Shown here: positions 1 to 9,029 of the stretch, one piece after another
Numbering within the stretch: position 1 is the stretch's first letter
Layout: each line of letters begins with the position of its first letter
Source of the DNA: Rheinheimera aquimaris
Lineage (GTDB): Bacteria; Pseudomonadota; Gammaproteobacteria; Enterobacterales; Alteromonadaceae
Assembly (NCBI RefSeq): GCF_020531985.1
Contig: NZ_JAJAVQ010000002.1
Coordinates: 682,001-746,000, forward strand
DNA length: 64,000 nucleotides
Direction of reading: 5' to 3'
Position numbers and translations under genes: made by a program
Notes under the pieces: generated by a model
Told to the model about the DNA's origin: nothing
Database searches by the model: none
Seen by the model: only the letters and a program-made list of their open reading frames with translations

Positions 1-494
1 CTCAGCAGTAAACCACCGATAAAAAAGCCTACCCCTTTCAGGGCATTCTTTGAACCGGTAAGGACAGCGACCCATTTAAACAAGGTGTGTTGGGCGTTGT
101 CTGCCACCAGCAGTTTGATACTGCTTTTAGCACTCATTTTATTTAAGTCTTTGGCGATGCCTGACAGCGCCTGGGCTGCCATGACCCACGGCACAACTAA
201 GTACTGTGCTGGCAGCAATAGCATGCCAAGTGCCAGGATTTGCAGCAGCAGGCCAATATTCATGGTGTTATTCAGGCCGATGCGGGCACCGAGCCAGCCA
301 CCAACCAAGTTGGTAATAACGCCAAAAATTTCATAAAACAAAAACAGCATGGCAATGGCCAGGCCGCTGTAACCCAGGCTGTAAAAGTGCAGCACTACCA
401 GCATACGCAGGGCGCCGTCTGTCAGGGTAAAAGCCCAGTAATTGCCGGTGATCAGCAGGTACTGTTTCAGCGCCGGGCTAAGTGGTTTTGTCAT
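1..494 (-). CDS. arsJ: ArsJ-like organoarsenical efflux permease (MFS), partial
   Basis: The reading frame starts with ATG at 494 and runs off the left edge, so only about the first 165 residues are present. It is hydrophobic, with an N-terminal NYWAFTLTDGALRMLVVLHF stretch typical of the ArsJ branch of the major facilitator superfamily, and several predicted membrane helices. ArsJ is known to expel 1-arseno-3-phosphoglycerate, the unstable product made by the arsenic-type GAPDH. The start lies only three bases after the stop of that GAPDH gene, and arsR comes before it, so the three form one operon. The gene context makes the assignment strong; the missing C-terminal half cannot be judged. 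Confidence 0.88.
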   Translation of the reverse strand, partial: MTKPLSPALKQYLLITGNYWAFTLTDGALRMLVVLHFYSLGYSGLAIAMLFLFYEIFGVITNLVGGWLGARIGLNNTMNIGLLLQILALGMLLLPAQYLVVPWVMAAQALSGIAKDLNKMSAKSSIKLLVADNAQHTLFKWVAVLTGSKNALKGVGFFIGGLLL

Positions 495-497
495 AGC

Positions 498-1508
498 TTA
501 GGTTTTATCCTGCAGGCCAACCATTCTGGCCAGCTCAGCGGTGCGGTTGGCGTAACCCCACTCGTTGTCGTACCAGGCATAGATTTTCACCTGAGTGCCA
601 TTGATAACCAGCGTAGATAAGGCATCGATGACACTCGACCTTGGGTCGGTTTTATAATCCACCGACACCAGCGGCCGGGTTTCGTAACCTAATATGCCTT
701 TTAATTCACCTTCTGCAGCTGCGTTTAGCAGGGCATTCACTTCATCGCTGGTGGTTGCGCGTTCTACTTCGAATACGCAGTCAGTTAACGAGGCATTCGC
801 CAACGGTACCCGCACAGCGTGGCCATTTAACCGGCCCTTAAGCTCAGGAAAAATCTCGGTAATGCCGCTGGCTGAACCGGTAGTGGTGGGGATCAGGCTG
901 CTGCCACAAGCGCGGGCGCGGCGTAAGTCTTTATGTGGTGTGTCCAGAATGCTCTGGGTATTGGTTAAGTTATGGATGGTGGTCATGCTGCCGTGCTTAA
1001 TGCCCAGCTTTTCATGGATCACTTTAACCACCGGTGCCAGACAATTCGTCGTGCAGCTGGCCGCGGTGACGATGCGATGCTGCTGTTTGTTGTACAGCTG
1101 ATGATTAACCCCCATCACTATATTGAGCACACCCGGCTCTTTTACCGGTGCACTGACCACAACCCGTTTTACGCCTTGTGCCAGATAAGCTTCTAACAGC
1201 GCCGTGCTTTTCATTTTGCCAGAGGCTTCAATCACCACATCACAACCTGACCAGTCGTTATTGGCAATGGCTTTATTACTGCTAACTGCCACCGCTTTGC
1301 CATTGATCACGATGTTATTGCCCTCTGCCACGGCAGTGTGATGCCAGATACCGTGCACAGAGTCAAAATTAAGCAAATGGGCCAGCGTGGCGGCATCGGC
1401 TGCCGGGTCGTTAATCTGTACAAATTCTACTTCAGGCCAGTCAAACGCTGCCCGCAGAGCCAGGCGACCAATACGGCCAAAGCCATTTATACCTACTTTA
1501 ATTGTCAT
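498..1508 (-). CDS. ArsJ-associated glyceraldehyde-3-phosphate dehydrogenase
   Basis: A full-length GAPDH of 336 residues: N-terminal NAD-binding Rossmann motif INGFGRIGR and the catalytic cysteine in [11 protein letters not shown] chose ATG 1508 because AAGGAG lies seven bases upstream; an in-frame ATG at 1526 has no such site. Because it sits between arsR and arsJ, it is probably the arsenic-resistance GAPDH, which uses arsenate in place of phosphate to give 1-arseno-3-phosphoglycerate for ArsJ to export, rather than the glycolytic enzyme. The sequence alone cannot separate the two uses; the operon does. It is cytoplasmic and expected to be induced by arsenic through the upstream ArsR. Confidence 0.92.
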   Translation of the reverse strand: MTIKVGINGFGRIGRLALRAAFDWPEVEFVQINDPAADAATLAHLLNFDSVHGIWHHTAVAEGNNIVINGKAVAVSSNKAIANNDWSGCDVVIEASGKMKSTALLEAYLAQGVKRVVVSAPVKEPGVLNIVMGVNHQLYNKQQHRIVTAASCTTNCLAPVVKVIHEKLGIKHGSMTTIHNLTNTQSILDTPHKDLRRARACGSSLIPTTTGSASGITEIFPELKGRLNGHAVRVPLANASLTDCVFEVERATTSDEVNALLNAAAEGELKGILGYETRPLVSVDYKTDPRSSVIDALSTLVINGTQVKIYAWYDNEWGYANRTAELARMVGLQDKT

Positions 1509-1519
1509 ATCAGTACTCC

Positions 1520-1849
1520 TTAGCAACAGGTGACGGCCGGGCGGTTAGCCAGACTTGCGATATTGTCGCGGATGAACTCCGGGTTATGTGCCAGCGTTTG
1601 GCGCAGCACCATTTCCGCCCACGCCGGCAATGCCGGATGCAAGCGGTAAAATACCCACAGGCCGCGCTTTCTGTCCTGCAGCAGGCCGGCCTTTTTTAAC
1701 AGTGCCAGATGACGCGATACCTTAGGCTGAGGCTCACCCAGTGCCTGCATCAGGTCACAGACACATAACTCTGGCTGTTGGCACAGCAGTAACACTGCTT
1801 TGAGGCGGGTGCCATCGGCAATGGCTTTGTAAAGGGTTAGGGGCTGCAT
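1520..1849 (-). CDS. arsR: ArsR-family metalloregulator
   Basis: A 109-residue winged-helix repressor. The metal-binding motif ELCVCDL is present in the recognition-helix region, the cysteine pair that senses As(III)/Sb(III) in classical ArsR proteins, and the protein ends in a further Cys-Cys. The start at 1849 ([17 protein letters not shown]) matches the usual family N-terminus; an in-frame ATG at 1879 would add ten residues and run into an inverted repeat that could be the operator. Neither start has a strong Shine-Dalgarno. It is the first gene of the operon and probably represses itself, GAPDH and arsJ until arsenite releases it. Confidence 0.88.
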   Translation of the reverse strand: MQPLTLYKAIADGTRLKAVLLLCQQPELCVCDLMQALGEPQPKVSRHLALLKKAGLLQDRKRGLWVFYRLHPALPAWAEMVLRQTLAHNPEFIRDNIASLANRPAVTCC

Positions 1850-1874
1850 AGTTAACTTACTATATCTGTTTTTT

Positions 1875-1890
1875 CGCATGTAATGATGCG
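1875..1890. promoter_or_regulatory. Inverted repeat upstream of arsR, possible operator
   Basis: CGCAT-N6-ATGCG lies 26 bases upstream of the preferred arsR start. It is seen directly; its use as an ArsR operator is inferred only from position. Confidence 0.35.
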
Positions 1891-1944
1891 CGGTGAATAT
1901 GACATTTTGATGACGATCAGTCTAGTAGCGACCAGCCTCAGGTT

Positions 1945-1967
1945 GTCACATAAATATCATCTGTGAC
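1945..1967. promoter_or_regulatory. Inverted repeat GTCACA-N11-TGTGAC upstream of the chemoreceptor
   Basis: A perfect six-base inverted repeat in the gap between arsR and the chemoreceptor gene. The half-sites are oriented opposite to a CRP site (TGTGA-N6-TCACA), so it is not a standard CRP box. It may bind a regulator of either divergent gene. Confidence 0.3.
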
Positions 1968-2009
1968 ACTTACACTGCGCGCGTCAAAGCCTTGCAAAGT
2001 GGAGCCGTT

Positions 2010-3653
2010 ATGTTGTCGAAGCTGAAAATTTCATCCCGGGTATTGTTGCTGGGGGGGATTCCTCTGGTGCTGGTCGCGCTGGTGCTGATGGCAGCATTTT
2101 TCAGTGTGCAACATAAAGACCGCTTGTTTAACCGGCTTTACAGTGATCATCTGGCTATTTTGTCTGATGTGATGGCGGTGCAGCAGATCCTGCAACAAAG
2201 TGCATTGCAGGACATCCGTAAATACCGCACCGGCTGGGCGTCTGCTGAAGCAACCGAGCAAGCCATCAAAAGCCAGCTGGAGCAAGCCACACAGCAGTGG
2301 CAGAACTTTGTACAAAGCCGGCCGGTGATGGCAGACACAGAGTATTACACCGCGCTGGATCAAGCGTTTGAAAAAGCCGTTAAGCACTATCAGGAGTGGA
2401 TAAGTTACGCTGGCAGTGATGCACTTTTAGTACGTATTTTGAACGAATCTACTGTCAACAATGAAATTGAATTGCGTATAACCAGCTTTGCTAAGCTTGC
2501 CGAAGGATTTATTCAGCAGCAATTGGCCGCTGGCGCTGTTGTGCGGGATGAAGCGGCACATTTTACTGCACAACTGGTGCTGGCTTACCTGCTTGCGGGC
2601 ATTGTGCTGCTGCTTATGATTAGCCTTCTGGTTTGGCGGGTGCAACGCTCGGTATGCCGGCCGCTGTGGGCACTGCGTGATATGTTAAAGCAGGTGCAAC
2701 AAAGCTCGGATCTAAGCCTACGCGCCAATGATAGCGGTAGCGACGAAATAGCGCAGGCATCGCAGGCGCTTAACCATATGATCAGTCATTTCGAACAGCT
2801 TGTTGCCCGTTTGGGCAGCAGCGCTACTGCCCTTAGCGAACAGGCCGAATCGGTGTTTCAGAGCAGTGAAGATGTCAGTCAGGGCGCCGGCCGTCAGGCA
2901 CAGCAAGCCGGGCAACTGGCTGCTGCAGTGGAGCAAATGACGGCAACAGTACAGCAGGTCGCGGCTAATGCCAGAGAAGCAGCTTCAGCTGCCCAGCAGG
3001 CTGAGCAGCTGTGTAGCGCAGGCAGTGCAGTAGCAACCGGTAGTGCAGAGGGTATTACCGCACTGGCGCAGCAGCTTAATCATAGCGCTGCCGTTGTGAA
3101 GCAGTTGCAGCAGGAGTCTGGCCAGATTTCATCTGTGCTGGATGTCATCCGCAAAATCTCCGAACAAACTAATTTACTGGCACTTAACGCCGCCATTGAA
3201 GCCGCCAGAGCAGGCGAAGCCGGCCGTGGTTTCTCTGTCGTCGCTGACGAAGTGCGCACGTTATCGGCCAATACCAAGCAGGCAACAGAGTCTATTCATG
3301 CGATGATCAGCAAGCTGCAGCAGCAGGCAAGCAATGCGATGGATGCGATGCAGGACGCTCACGGCCAGGCTGAAAGTAATGTACAACTGGCCCAGGACGC
3401 CGGACAGCGCTTTGCCGAGCTTGCTGCGGCCGTGGAACATATCGCTATAACCAACAGTAGTATTTCGACGACAACAGCGCAGCAACAAAGCGTAGCAGCA
3501 GACATTGCCGGTAGCATACACCTGCTGAATGATGACATTTCCCAGCTGAGTAACGGCGCTGAGCGCGCCACTGATGCCAGCGAACAATTAAGCTTGCTGG
3601 CGATGCAATTAAATGACGACTGGCAGCAGTTCACTATTGCTCATCGGCAATGA
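2010..3653 (+). CDS. Methyl-accepting chemotaxis protein
   Basis: A 547-residue transmembrane chemoreceptor. In order: a first membrane helix at about 11-31; a periplasmic, all-helical four-helix-bundle-like sensor at about 35-185; a second helix at about 188-208; a HAMP linker at about 210-265; and a long cytoplasmic coiled coil with the conserved hairpin tip ([20 protein letters not shown]) near 383-402. The tip is what contacts CheA and CheW. ATG 2010 is chosen because GTGGAG lies just upstream; ATG 1992 has no site. No ligand can be deduced. It is a lone gene with no che genes nearby, as is usual for scattered receptors. Confidence 0.93.
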   Translation: MLSKLKISSRVLLLGGIPLVLVALVLMAAFFSVQHKDRLFNRLYSDHLAILSDVMAVQQILQQSALQDIRKYRTGWASAEATEQAIKSQLEQATQQWQNFVQSRPVMADTEYYTALDQAFEKAVKHYQEWISYAGSDALLVRILNESTVNNEIELRITSFAKLAEGFIQQQLAAGAVVRDEAAHFTAQLVLAYLLAGIVLLLMISLLVWRVQRSVCRPLWALRDMLKQVQQSSDLSLRANDSGSDEIAQASQALNHMISHFEQLVARLGSSATALSEQAESVFQSSEDVSQGAGRQAQQAGQLAAAVEQMTATVQQVAANAREAASAAQQAEQLCSAGSAVATGSAEGITALAQQLNHSAAVVKQLQQESGQISSVLDVIRKISEQTNLLALNAAIEAARAGEAGRGFSVVADEVRTLSANTKQATESIHAMISKLQQQASNAMDAMQDAHGQAESNVQLAQDAGQRFAELAAAVEHIAITNSSISTTTAQQQSVAADIAGSIHLLNDDISQLSNGAERATDASEQLSLLAMQLNDDWQQFTIAHRQ

Positions 3654-3696
3654 ACAGCTAATACTGTGCGAAACTGTCACATTGCGGTAAACAGGG

Positions 3697-4869
3697 ATGG
3701 CATCACGTTATTTCATTATTTTTATGTTGGTTGGGTTGGTAACTGCATGTGTCAGTACGTCTAACAACAATGTCGCCAGCTACGATAAAAACGCTGGAAC
3801 AGTGTATCCGCCTGTTAGTTTTTTTATTACCCGACCAACTGCAGAGTTAAATCAGCAGTGTTTGCAGTTTGCTGATGATTCGGTGATGCAACATTGTCAG
3901 ATAAACCAGTTTGATGCCAGCTTGTATTGGCAGCAACTGTATGGTTCCGGCTTGTTTGAACGCGTGATGTTCGCCGGAGAAGGCACAGACTATCAGGTAT
4001 TGGTAAGTACTGCGAATATGTCGCGGGAAACTGCCGCTGATATTACAAAAGCTGCAGTAGCTGGCGCAACTTTGATGCTGTTGCCTGTAACCAACGAATT
4101 CTCGGTGAAGGCCGAAGTCACAGTGCTTTGGCGGGATCTGGTATTAAAACGGTTTAGTTATGATGTGCCATTCAGTCATACCATGTCGTTATTTCACAAA
4201 CCTGACGGAGGTGCACAGCATTTTGCCCAAACACTGATGTCTTATTTTTTACGTGACATTGAGCAGCAACAGGTATTCAGCGGCGCCTTTTTATTGTCTG
4301 CGTTACAAGACAGCGATTATCTCCAGCAATTAAAAGCACCTGCACAACTAGGTGATTTTCAGTTGGCGGGTCAGCACATATACAATGACCCTTTGGCGGG
4401 CACACAGCTGAGGTATATAAATCAGAACTTTATAGATGATTACATAGATGTTTTTGTTTATCCGATCCGACGCACTGACTGGCAAGAACCCAGCCTTGTG
4501 ATGCACGATGAGTTGGAGAATGTTCGCAAGGAACTGCAGTTGTTTTACCAACAGCAAAATAAAATTATGAAATTACAGGAAGCAAAAACAATAAGCTGGC
4601 AGCACGAGAGCGGAGACTTTCATGGCAGTTATTTTGAACTGACAATTGAAGATATTGAATCACTTCCAAGTAGTACTTACTTGTTCATTGCTGAGGACAA
4701 GTTTATCAAACTACGTTGTACTTTTGGTGCTGATCATGCTGAATCTTTAGTTAAGGCATTGATTCCAAAAATTATTGTACCCGATGAGTCGCTGTTTATG
4801 GCTACATTGAGGCAACGTTTCCGCGAACAGATGCAGCCTTCAGGCCGCCACAGCGCTACTAACCCCTAA
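3697..4869 (+). CDS. Unrecognised lipoprotein
   Basis: I do not recognise this 390-residue protein. It begins with a short basic and hydrophobic signal and a lipobox (LVTAC, Cys18), so it should be a lipoprotein of the cell envelope. The mature part is mixed alpha/beta with no repeats or clear catalytic motif; residues 120-150 include a hydrophobic stretch (AAVAGATLMLLPVTNEF) and the second half is rich in aromatic and acidic residues. ATG 3697 follows AGGG with very tight spacing; an ATG nine codons later would leave too short a signal. It stands alone between the chemoreceptor and a convergent lipoprotein gene. Confidence 0.7.
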   Translation: MASRYFIIFMLVGLVTACVSTSNNNVASYDKNAGTVYPPVSFFITRPTAELNQQCLQFADDSVMQHCQINQFDASLYWQQLYGSGLFERVMFAGEGTDYQVLVSTANMSRETAADITKAAVAGATLMLLPVTNEFSVKAEVTVLWRDLVLKRFSYDVPFSHTMSLFHKPDGGAQHFAQTLMSYFLRDIEQQQVFSGAFLLSALQDSDYLQQLKAPAQLGDFQLAGQHIYNDPLAGTQLRYINQNFIDDYIDVFVYPIRRTDWQEPSLVMHDELENVRKELQLFYQQQNKIMKLQEAKTISWQHESGDFHGSYFELTIEDIESLPSSTYLFIAEDKFIKLRCTFGADHAESLVKALIPKIIVPDESLFMATLRQRFREQMQPSGRHSATNP

Positions 4870-4970
4870 ACTGAAATTTTCATTCCGATGGCTTGCATTC
4901 AGGTAGCAATGCATTGAGATAGTAACTGCAAAGTCTATAAAACATCAGATAAAGTAACGGGACGGGTAAA

Positions 4971-4990
4971 AGCGGCGATATATCGCCGCT
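4971..4990 (-). terminator. Perfect 20-base palindrome, probable terminator of the minus-strand lipoprotein gene
   Basis: AGCGGCGATA joined to TATCGCCGCT forms a ten-base-pair self-complementary stem. On the minus strand it lies just after the stop at 5001 and is followed by TTTTA, so it can end that transcript. Confidence 0.6.
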
Positions 4991-5000
4991 CGGAATGAAG

Positions 5001-6356
5001 TTATTGAGAAATATCTACAAAGATCGAACTATATTGACTACGGTTACCTAATAAACGTTCGGTCAGCGTCAATCTGCTGGTGGTAACGCTGCTTGCCAGA
5101 TATTGTTGATAACTTTGTCGTTCGCCATAACGGATCATACTGAAATAAAAAGTTATACTTTCCTCATTCAGCAAGGCCTCTACACCATAATCTGTTGGCA
5201 GGACATTTTCGGGGATAACGCCGCGGTTAGGGCCATAGAATGTCTGAGTATAACTGCTGCCATCAGTTAATGTTGCTGTTAGTGTCGCGAAAAAAGTTTC
5301 AAAATTATTAATATTACTCAAATCATAATTGTTGCTATCCGAGCTCAACCAGGCCAGCATAGCTTGCATCAGTTTCTCTTGCTCTTCTGAATCCGGTAGC
5401 GTAACACTTACAGTACTGCTGTATGGCGCAGCTACTGTGTAGCGCTGCGTTCTGCCCTGGCGCACTTCTATGTTTTCATAGTAATTACTGTAGCTGTCAT
5501 ACACCCTCAAGCTTACGGCATTGAAATCTGGAAAATTATCAAATAGTTCGATATCTGATGATGAACCCGGGGCGCTATAAGAGATATAGGCATCGCCAAA
5601 ATGATGCATGACGCTGGTAGACGAGGCTGCAGGATCAAAGTTAGCAGAGTAGGTCGTAGGGGAATATTCTAAATCAATAACCAGTTCATCTGAAGGATCA
5701 TAATTCGATAAATAGCCCGCTGTCCGGGGTGTTTCGCTCCAATGTGTAGCAGCATATAGGGTTGGCCAGTTACCGCCTGCTACACGACAGATTTCGACAT
5801 TATTGAATTCATAGCTGTTAAAAAATGTATTGTGTGGCGCTATGGCCTTGTTCGAATTATATCCGATCAATTGCGGTGGATATTCTAACCATTGCCCTGT
5901 CGTGACCGTTAAATTCGTAGTCTGACATTCGCAACCGTCTGCTGATACGTCAGCAGTTTGAAATATACCTAAATCCCCTACGGGATGCTGAGTGAAAGTG
6001 TTGACGCTAATTCTGCGCGCGCTGCCCTCGCCGTCATTGGTAATGAGGCTTATATTAACAAAGTCTGTTTTGGGGATAACCGCATTAATTTTTCCGGTGG
6101 CATCAGGTGTGTGACGGCTTTTAATTGCCCAGTTATTGTCATAAACCACTAATTCAGCGTTTGTCGCCGGCACTTGAGTGTTGCAAACCGTGGGGTGTAT
6201 CACTGTCGCGCTTAGGGTTACGGTATCGTTTGAACCCGAGTTGCCTGTTCCACCACTATTGTTTGACCCACCGTTGTCAGAGCCACCACCACAGGCGACC
6301 AGTAAGCTACTGGCCACAATCAGGAATGGTGTTGCTATTCTCCGTGTTGTTTTCAT
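5001..6356 (-). CDS. Unrecognised secreted lipoprotein with Gly/Ser/Asn-rich linker
   Basis: A 451-residue protein of unknown function. A basic signal with lipobox LVAC (Cys22) is followed by a low-complexity Gly/Ser/Asn linker (about 23-44), typical of surface or outer-membrane lipoproteins in marine gammaproteobacteria. The remainder is rich in Thr, Ser, Tyr and Asn and looks beta-rich. Three cysteines around residues 137-146 (VSADGCECQ) and others at 59 and 189 could form disulfides. The start is well supported by AAGGAGA upstream of the ATG. It is a single gene ending in a palindromic terminator, convergent with another lipoprotein gene. Confidence 0.7.
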   Translation of the reverse strand: MKTTRRIATPFLIVASSLLVACGGGSDNGGSNNSGGTGNSGSNDTVTLSATVIHPTVCNTQVPATNAELVVYDNNWAIKSRHTPDATGKINAVIPKTDFVNISLITNDGEGSARRISVNTFTQHPVGDLGIFQTADVSADGCECQTTNLTVTTGQWLEYPPQLIGYNSNKAIAPHNTFFNSYEFNNVEICRVAGGNWPTLYAATHWSETPRTAGYLSNYDPSDELVIDLEYSPTTYSANFDPAASSTSVMHHFGDAYISYSAPGSSSDIELFDNFPDFNAVSLRVYDSYSNYYENIEVRQGRTQRYTVAAPYSSTVSVTLPDSEEQEKLMQAMLAWLSSDSNNYDLSNINNFETFFATLTATLTDGSSYTQTFYGPNRGVIPENVLPTDYGVEALLNEESITFYFSMIRYGERQSYQQYLASSVTTSRLTLTERLLGNRSQYSSIFVDISQ

Positions 6357-6514
6357 ACATTCTCCTTAAAATTGAAGCGTAATCATAACGAGCCTGTAAT
6401 ATTCAGGACAATATTAAGCGCAAGAAATAAAATTATTTACAAAGTGAGGCTCAAGTGTTGGCTTGCGCTTTAGCATTGCAGCTATATACAAAAAGCTTTA
6501 CACTTGCCGCGCAA

Positions 6515-6593
6515 CCAAGGGGTGCTTTTGCTGAGATGCCTTTACAGGCAAACCCTTAGAACCTGATCCGGATTATACCGGCGGAGGGATGGT
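6515..6593 (+). promoter_or_regulatory. TPP riboswitch (THI element)
   Basis: The conserved core of the thiamine-pyrophosphate aptamer is readable in order: GGGGTGC, then GCTGAGATG (6530-6538), then ACCCTTAGAACCTGATCCGG (6552-6571), then TACCGGCGGAGGGAT closing the first helix. Between them is a variable hairpin (GCCTTTACAGGC). It lies in the leader of a TonB receptor-PnuT-type operon, where TPP binding would switch expression off when thiamine is plentiful. Confidence 0.96.
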
Positions 6594-6613
6594 GCTAACT
6601 CCTCAAGCTGGTG

Positions 6614-6638
6614 TGATCTCTGAAGTTTTGGAGATTCA
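6614..6638 (+). promoter_or_regulatory. Hairpin masking the receptor's ribosome binding site
   Basis: ATCTC (6616-6620) can pair with GAGAT (6631-6635), which includes most of the only GGAG (6630-6633) ahead of the receptor start at 6646. This is a plausible expression platform acting on translation; the switching itself is inferred. Confidence 0.5.
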
Positions 6639-6645
6639 TACAACA

Positions 6646-8733
6646 ATGCGTTTACTTCCGTCTTTACTTGCTGTTGCCGTCGGCAGCAGTTTTGCTATCC
6701 AGGCCAATGAGGCCGAATCATCAGTCGAGCGCATCACCGTACAGGGTGATTTTCGTCAGCAGTCGGTGCAACAATTATCCGGCAGTATTGCTGTTGTCAG
6801 TGAGCAGGATGTCAAGCGCACATCTGCACAGCATCTTGATGACTTACTCAATCAGTTTGCCAACGTCAACTTTACCGCGGGTGCCTCGCGCGGGCGCTAT
6901 ATTCAGGTGCGCGGTATTGGTGAGCGCAGTGAATTTGTCGATACCATTAACCCGTCGGTCGGTATTCTGATTGACGGTATTGAATACTCTGGCTTAGGTA
7001 TCAGTGGCATCAGTGATCTGGCTCAGCTTGAAGTGTTCCGCGGCCCGGAAGCAACGCGCTTTGGTGCCAACGCACTGGCGGGCATGGTGAATCTGACAAC
7101 AAAAGGGCCAACAGCAACGCCTGAAGGTAAATTCAGCACGACGTTAGCCAATTACGACAGCCGTCAACTGGCCGGTCAGTTCAGTAACAGCCTGAATGAG
7201 CAGGTCGGTTACAGCCTGGCACTGGAGCAGCAATACTCTGATGGCTTTATCGACAATGCTTACCTTAACCGTGATGACACCAACAATATCGATGAATTTA
7301 CCGGCCGGTTTAAGTTGCGCTACCAGCCATTGGATACGCTGGCGCTACAGCTGATAACGCATTTTGTTGACCAGGATAACGGTTACGATGCATTTTCGCT
7401 GGATCGCAACCGCACAACCTTATCGGATGAGCCGGGGCAAGACCAAATCCGCAGCAAAGCTGTGGCATTACAGGCTGATTACAGCGGTTTGCCGTTTGCC
7501 ACCGTGCTGGCGCAGCTAAGCTGGCTGACTGCTGACAGTGACTACGGTTTTGATGAGGACTGGAGCTATGCCGGCATTCATCCTGATGAGTACTCGACCA
7601 CCGATCGTTATCTGCGTAACCGCGACCAGCTGACACTGGATTACCGTTTTATTTCTACGCCTGAGGGTAAACTTGGTAACAGTGACTGGGCTTTTGGCTT
7701 GTATGCAGCCAATAAAAGCTTCGATTTAACCCGTCAGTTCTGGAACTGGGATTTATGGCAGGCCGATAGTTTTGTCAGTGCGTTAAATCGCACCAATGCT
7801 GCACTGTACGGGGAGCTGTCTATACCATTAAATACCCACTGGACGCTGGTCTCTGGTTTGCGACTGGAGCGTTATGATGATGAATACAGCGACAGCAGCG
7901 GCAATGCGATTGAAAATCACGATACGATGTGGGGCGCTAAGCTGAGTCTGAATTATCAGGTAAATCAGCAGGCGCTGGTGTATTTGCTGGCATCGCGTGG
8001 CTATAAAGCCGGCGGCGTTAACGGCGATGCACTGTCAAAAGCGGCCGACGGCAATTTAACCGAACTGCTAAGCAAAGCCAGTTTTAAACCGGAAACCTTG
8101 TACAACGCCGAATTGGGTGTAAAAGGCAGTGCGCTGGACCAGAGTATTACGGCGCGGGTCGCAGCATTTTATATGTGGCGTGATGATATGCAGGTTAAAG
8201 GCTGGCTGAACCCGGACAGTGGCCCGCAGTTTGCCGGTTTTATCGATAACGCTGGCAGTGGCCGCAACTATGGTATTGAAATGGAAAACCGCTTGCAGCT
8301 GAACCCGCAATTGGCCGTGTCGTTGTCTGCCAGCTGGTTGAAAACCAAGCTGGGCAACTACATTACGTTAGAGGGTGACGATTTCAGTGGCCGTGAACAG
8401 GCTCAGGCACCACGCTTTCAGTACAGCCTGGCAGCAGACTGGTATATCACTGACGCATTGCTGTTTAACATCAGTCTGCAGGGTAAAGACGCGTTTTATT
8501 ACTCCGATGGCCACAACGCCCAATCAGAGCGCTACGAATTGCTGGGTGCCCGCCTGAGTTATCAGCTGAACAACTGGGAGCTGGCACTGTGGACCCGTAA
8601 TGCGCTGGATCAGGATATCGGTGTACGGGGTTTTTACTTCGGTAACGATCCGCGTGACGGATACGAACCACATGTTTATGAGCAATTCGCTGAGCCACGC
8701 CGTTTTGGCGTGACCGCCAGTTATCAATTCTGA
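6646..8733 (+). CDS. TonB-dependent receptor, probable thiamine/thiamine-precursor uptake
   Basis: A 695-residue outer-membrane receptor: signal peptide (MRLLPSLLAVAVGSSFAIQA), a TonB-box region (RITVQGDF), a plug domain at about 35-150 (IRG-like motif IQVRGIGER, LEVFRGPEATRFGANALAG) and a 22-strand barrel ending in the aromatic VTASYQF. ATG 6646 is chosen because it starts the signal peptide; the ORF extends upstream into the riboswitch leader, which is not coding. Control by the TPP riboswitch and the downstream thiamine genes point to thiamine or a derivative as substrate. It is the first gene of a four-gene operon. Confidence 0.88.
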   Translation: MRLLPSLLAVAVGSSFAIQANEAESSVERITVQGDFRQQSVQQLSGSIAVVSEQDVKRTSAQHLDDLLNQFANVNFTAGASRGRYIQVRGIGERSEFVDTINPSVGILIDGIEYSGLGISGISDLAQLEVFRGPEATRFGANALAGMVNLTTKGPTATPEGKFSTTLANYDSRQLAGQFSNSLNEQVGYSLALEQQYSDGFIDNAYLNRDDTNNIDEFTGRFKLRYQPLDTLALQLITHFVDQDNGYDAFSLDRNRTTLSDEPGQDQIRSKAVALQADYSGLPFATVLAQLSWLTADSDYGFDEDWSYAGIHPDEYSTTDRYLRNRDQLTLDYRFISTPEGKLGNSDWAFGLYAANKSFDLTRQFWNWDLWQADSFVSALNRTNAALYGELSIPLNTHWTLVSGLRLERYDDEYSDSSGNAIENHDTMWGAKLSLNYQVNQQALVYLLASRGYKAGGVNGDALSKAADGNLTELLSKASFKPETLYNAELGVKGSALDQSITARVAAFYMWRDDMQVKGWLNPDSGPQFAGFIDNAGSGRNYGIEMENRLQLNPQLAVSLSASWLKTKLGNYITLEGDDFSGREQAQAPRFQYSLAADWYITDALLFNISLQGKDAFYYSDGHNAQSERYELLGARLSYQLNNWELALWTRNALDQDIGVRGFYFGNDPRDGYEPHVYEQFAEPRRFGVTASYQF

Positions 8734-8780
8734 ACACAATACTGATGACACATTCAACAAGTATTGATAAGGAGAAGATT

Positions 8781-9029
8781 ATGCAATTGTCAGTCGAAAT
8801 AAGTAAGTACCCGTTGGCAGAAGACTATATTACGCCGATTAAAGGTTTTATTGCTGAACTGAATAAATACCCTGATGTTAAGGTGTTAACCAATACCATG
8901 AGTACACAGTTATTTGGTGAATACGACGCCGTGATGCAGGCTTTGCAAGCCTGTATCCGCTGGTCGTTTGAACAGTACGGCAAAGTGGTATTTGTCTGTA
9001 AATTTATTCACGGTGACTTGCGGCCATGA
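8781..9029 (+). CDS. Single-domain thiamine-binding protein (YkoF/COG0011 family)
   Basis: An 82-residue protein with the family hallmarks ISKYPL near the N-terminus and TNTMSTQLFGEYD at about 37-49. YkoF-type domains form beta-alpha-beta dimers that bind thiamine or its pyrimidine part. No signal peptide is present, so it should work in the cytoplasm. AAGGAGAAG precedes ATG 8781, which decides the start over the in-frame ATG at 8745. Its stop overlaps the start of the permease gene by four bases (ATGA), which suggests coupled translation and a joint role, perhaps trapping thiamine after import. Confidence 0.82.
   Translation: MQLSVEISKYPLAEDYITPIKGFIAELNKYPDVKVLTNTMSTQLFGEYDAVMQALQACIRWSFEQYGKVVFVCKFIHGDLRP

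Noticed and set aside
498-1508. Housekeeping glycolytic GAPDH (gapA)
   Set aside because: The gene is flanked by arsR and arsJ in one operon, the known setting of the arsenic-type enzyme. The sequence itself does not decide.
6589-6645. N-terminal extension of the thiamine receptor from the ATG at 6589
   Set aside because: It lies in the end of the riboswitch and its expression platform, and would place 19 residues before a perfect signal peptide.
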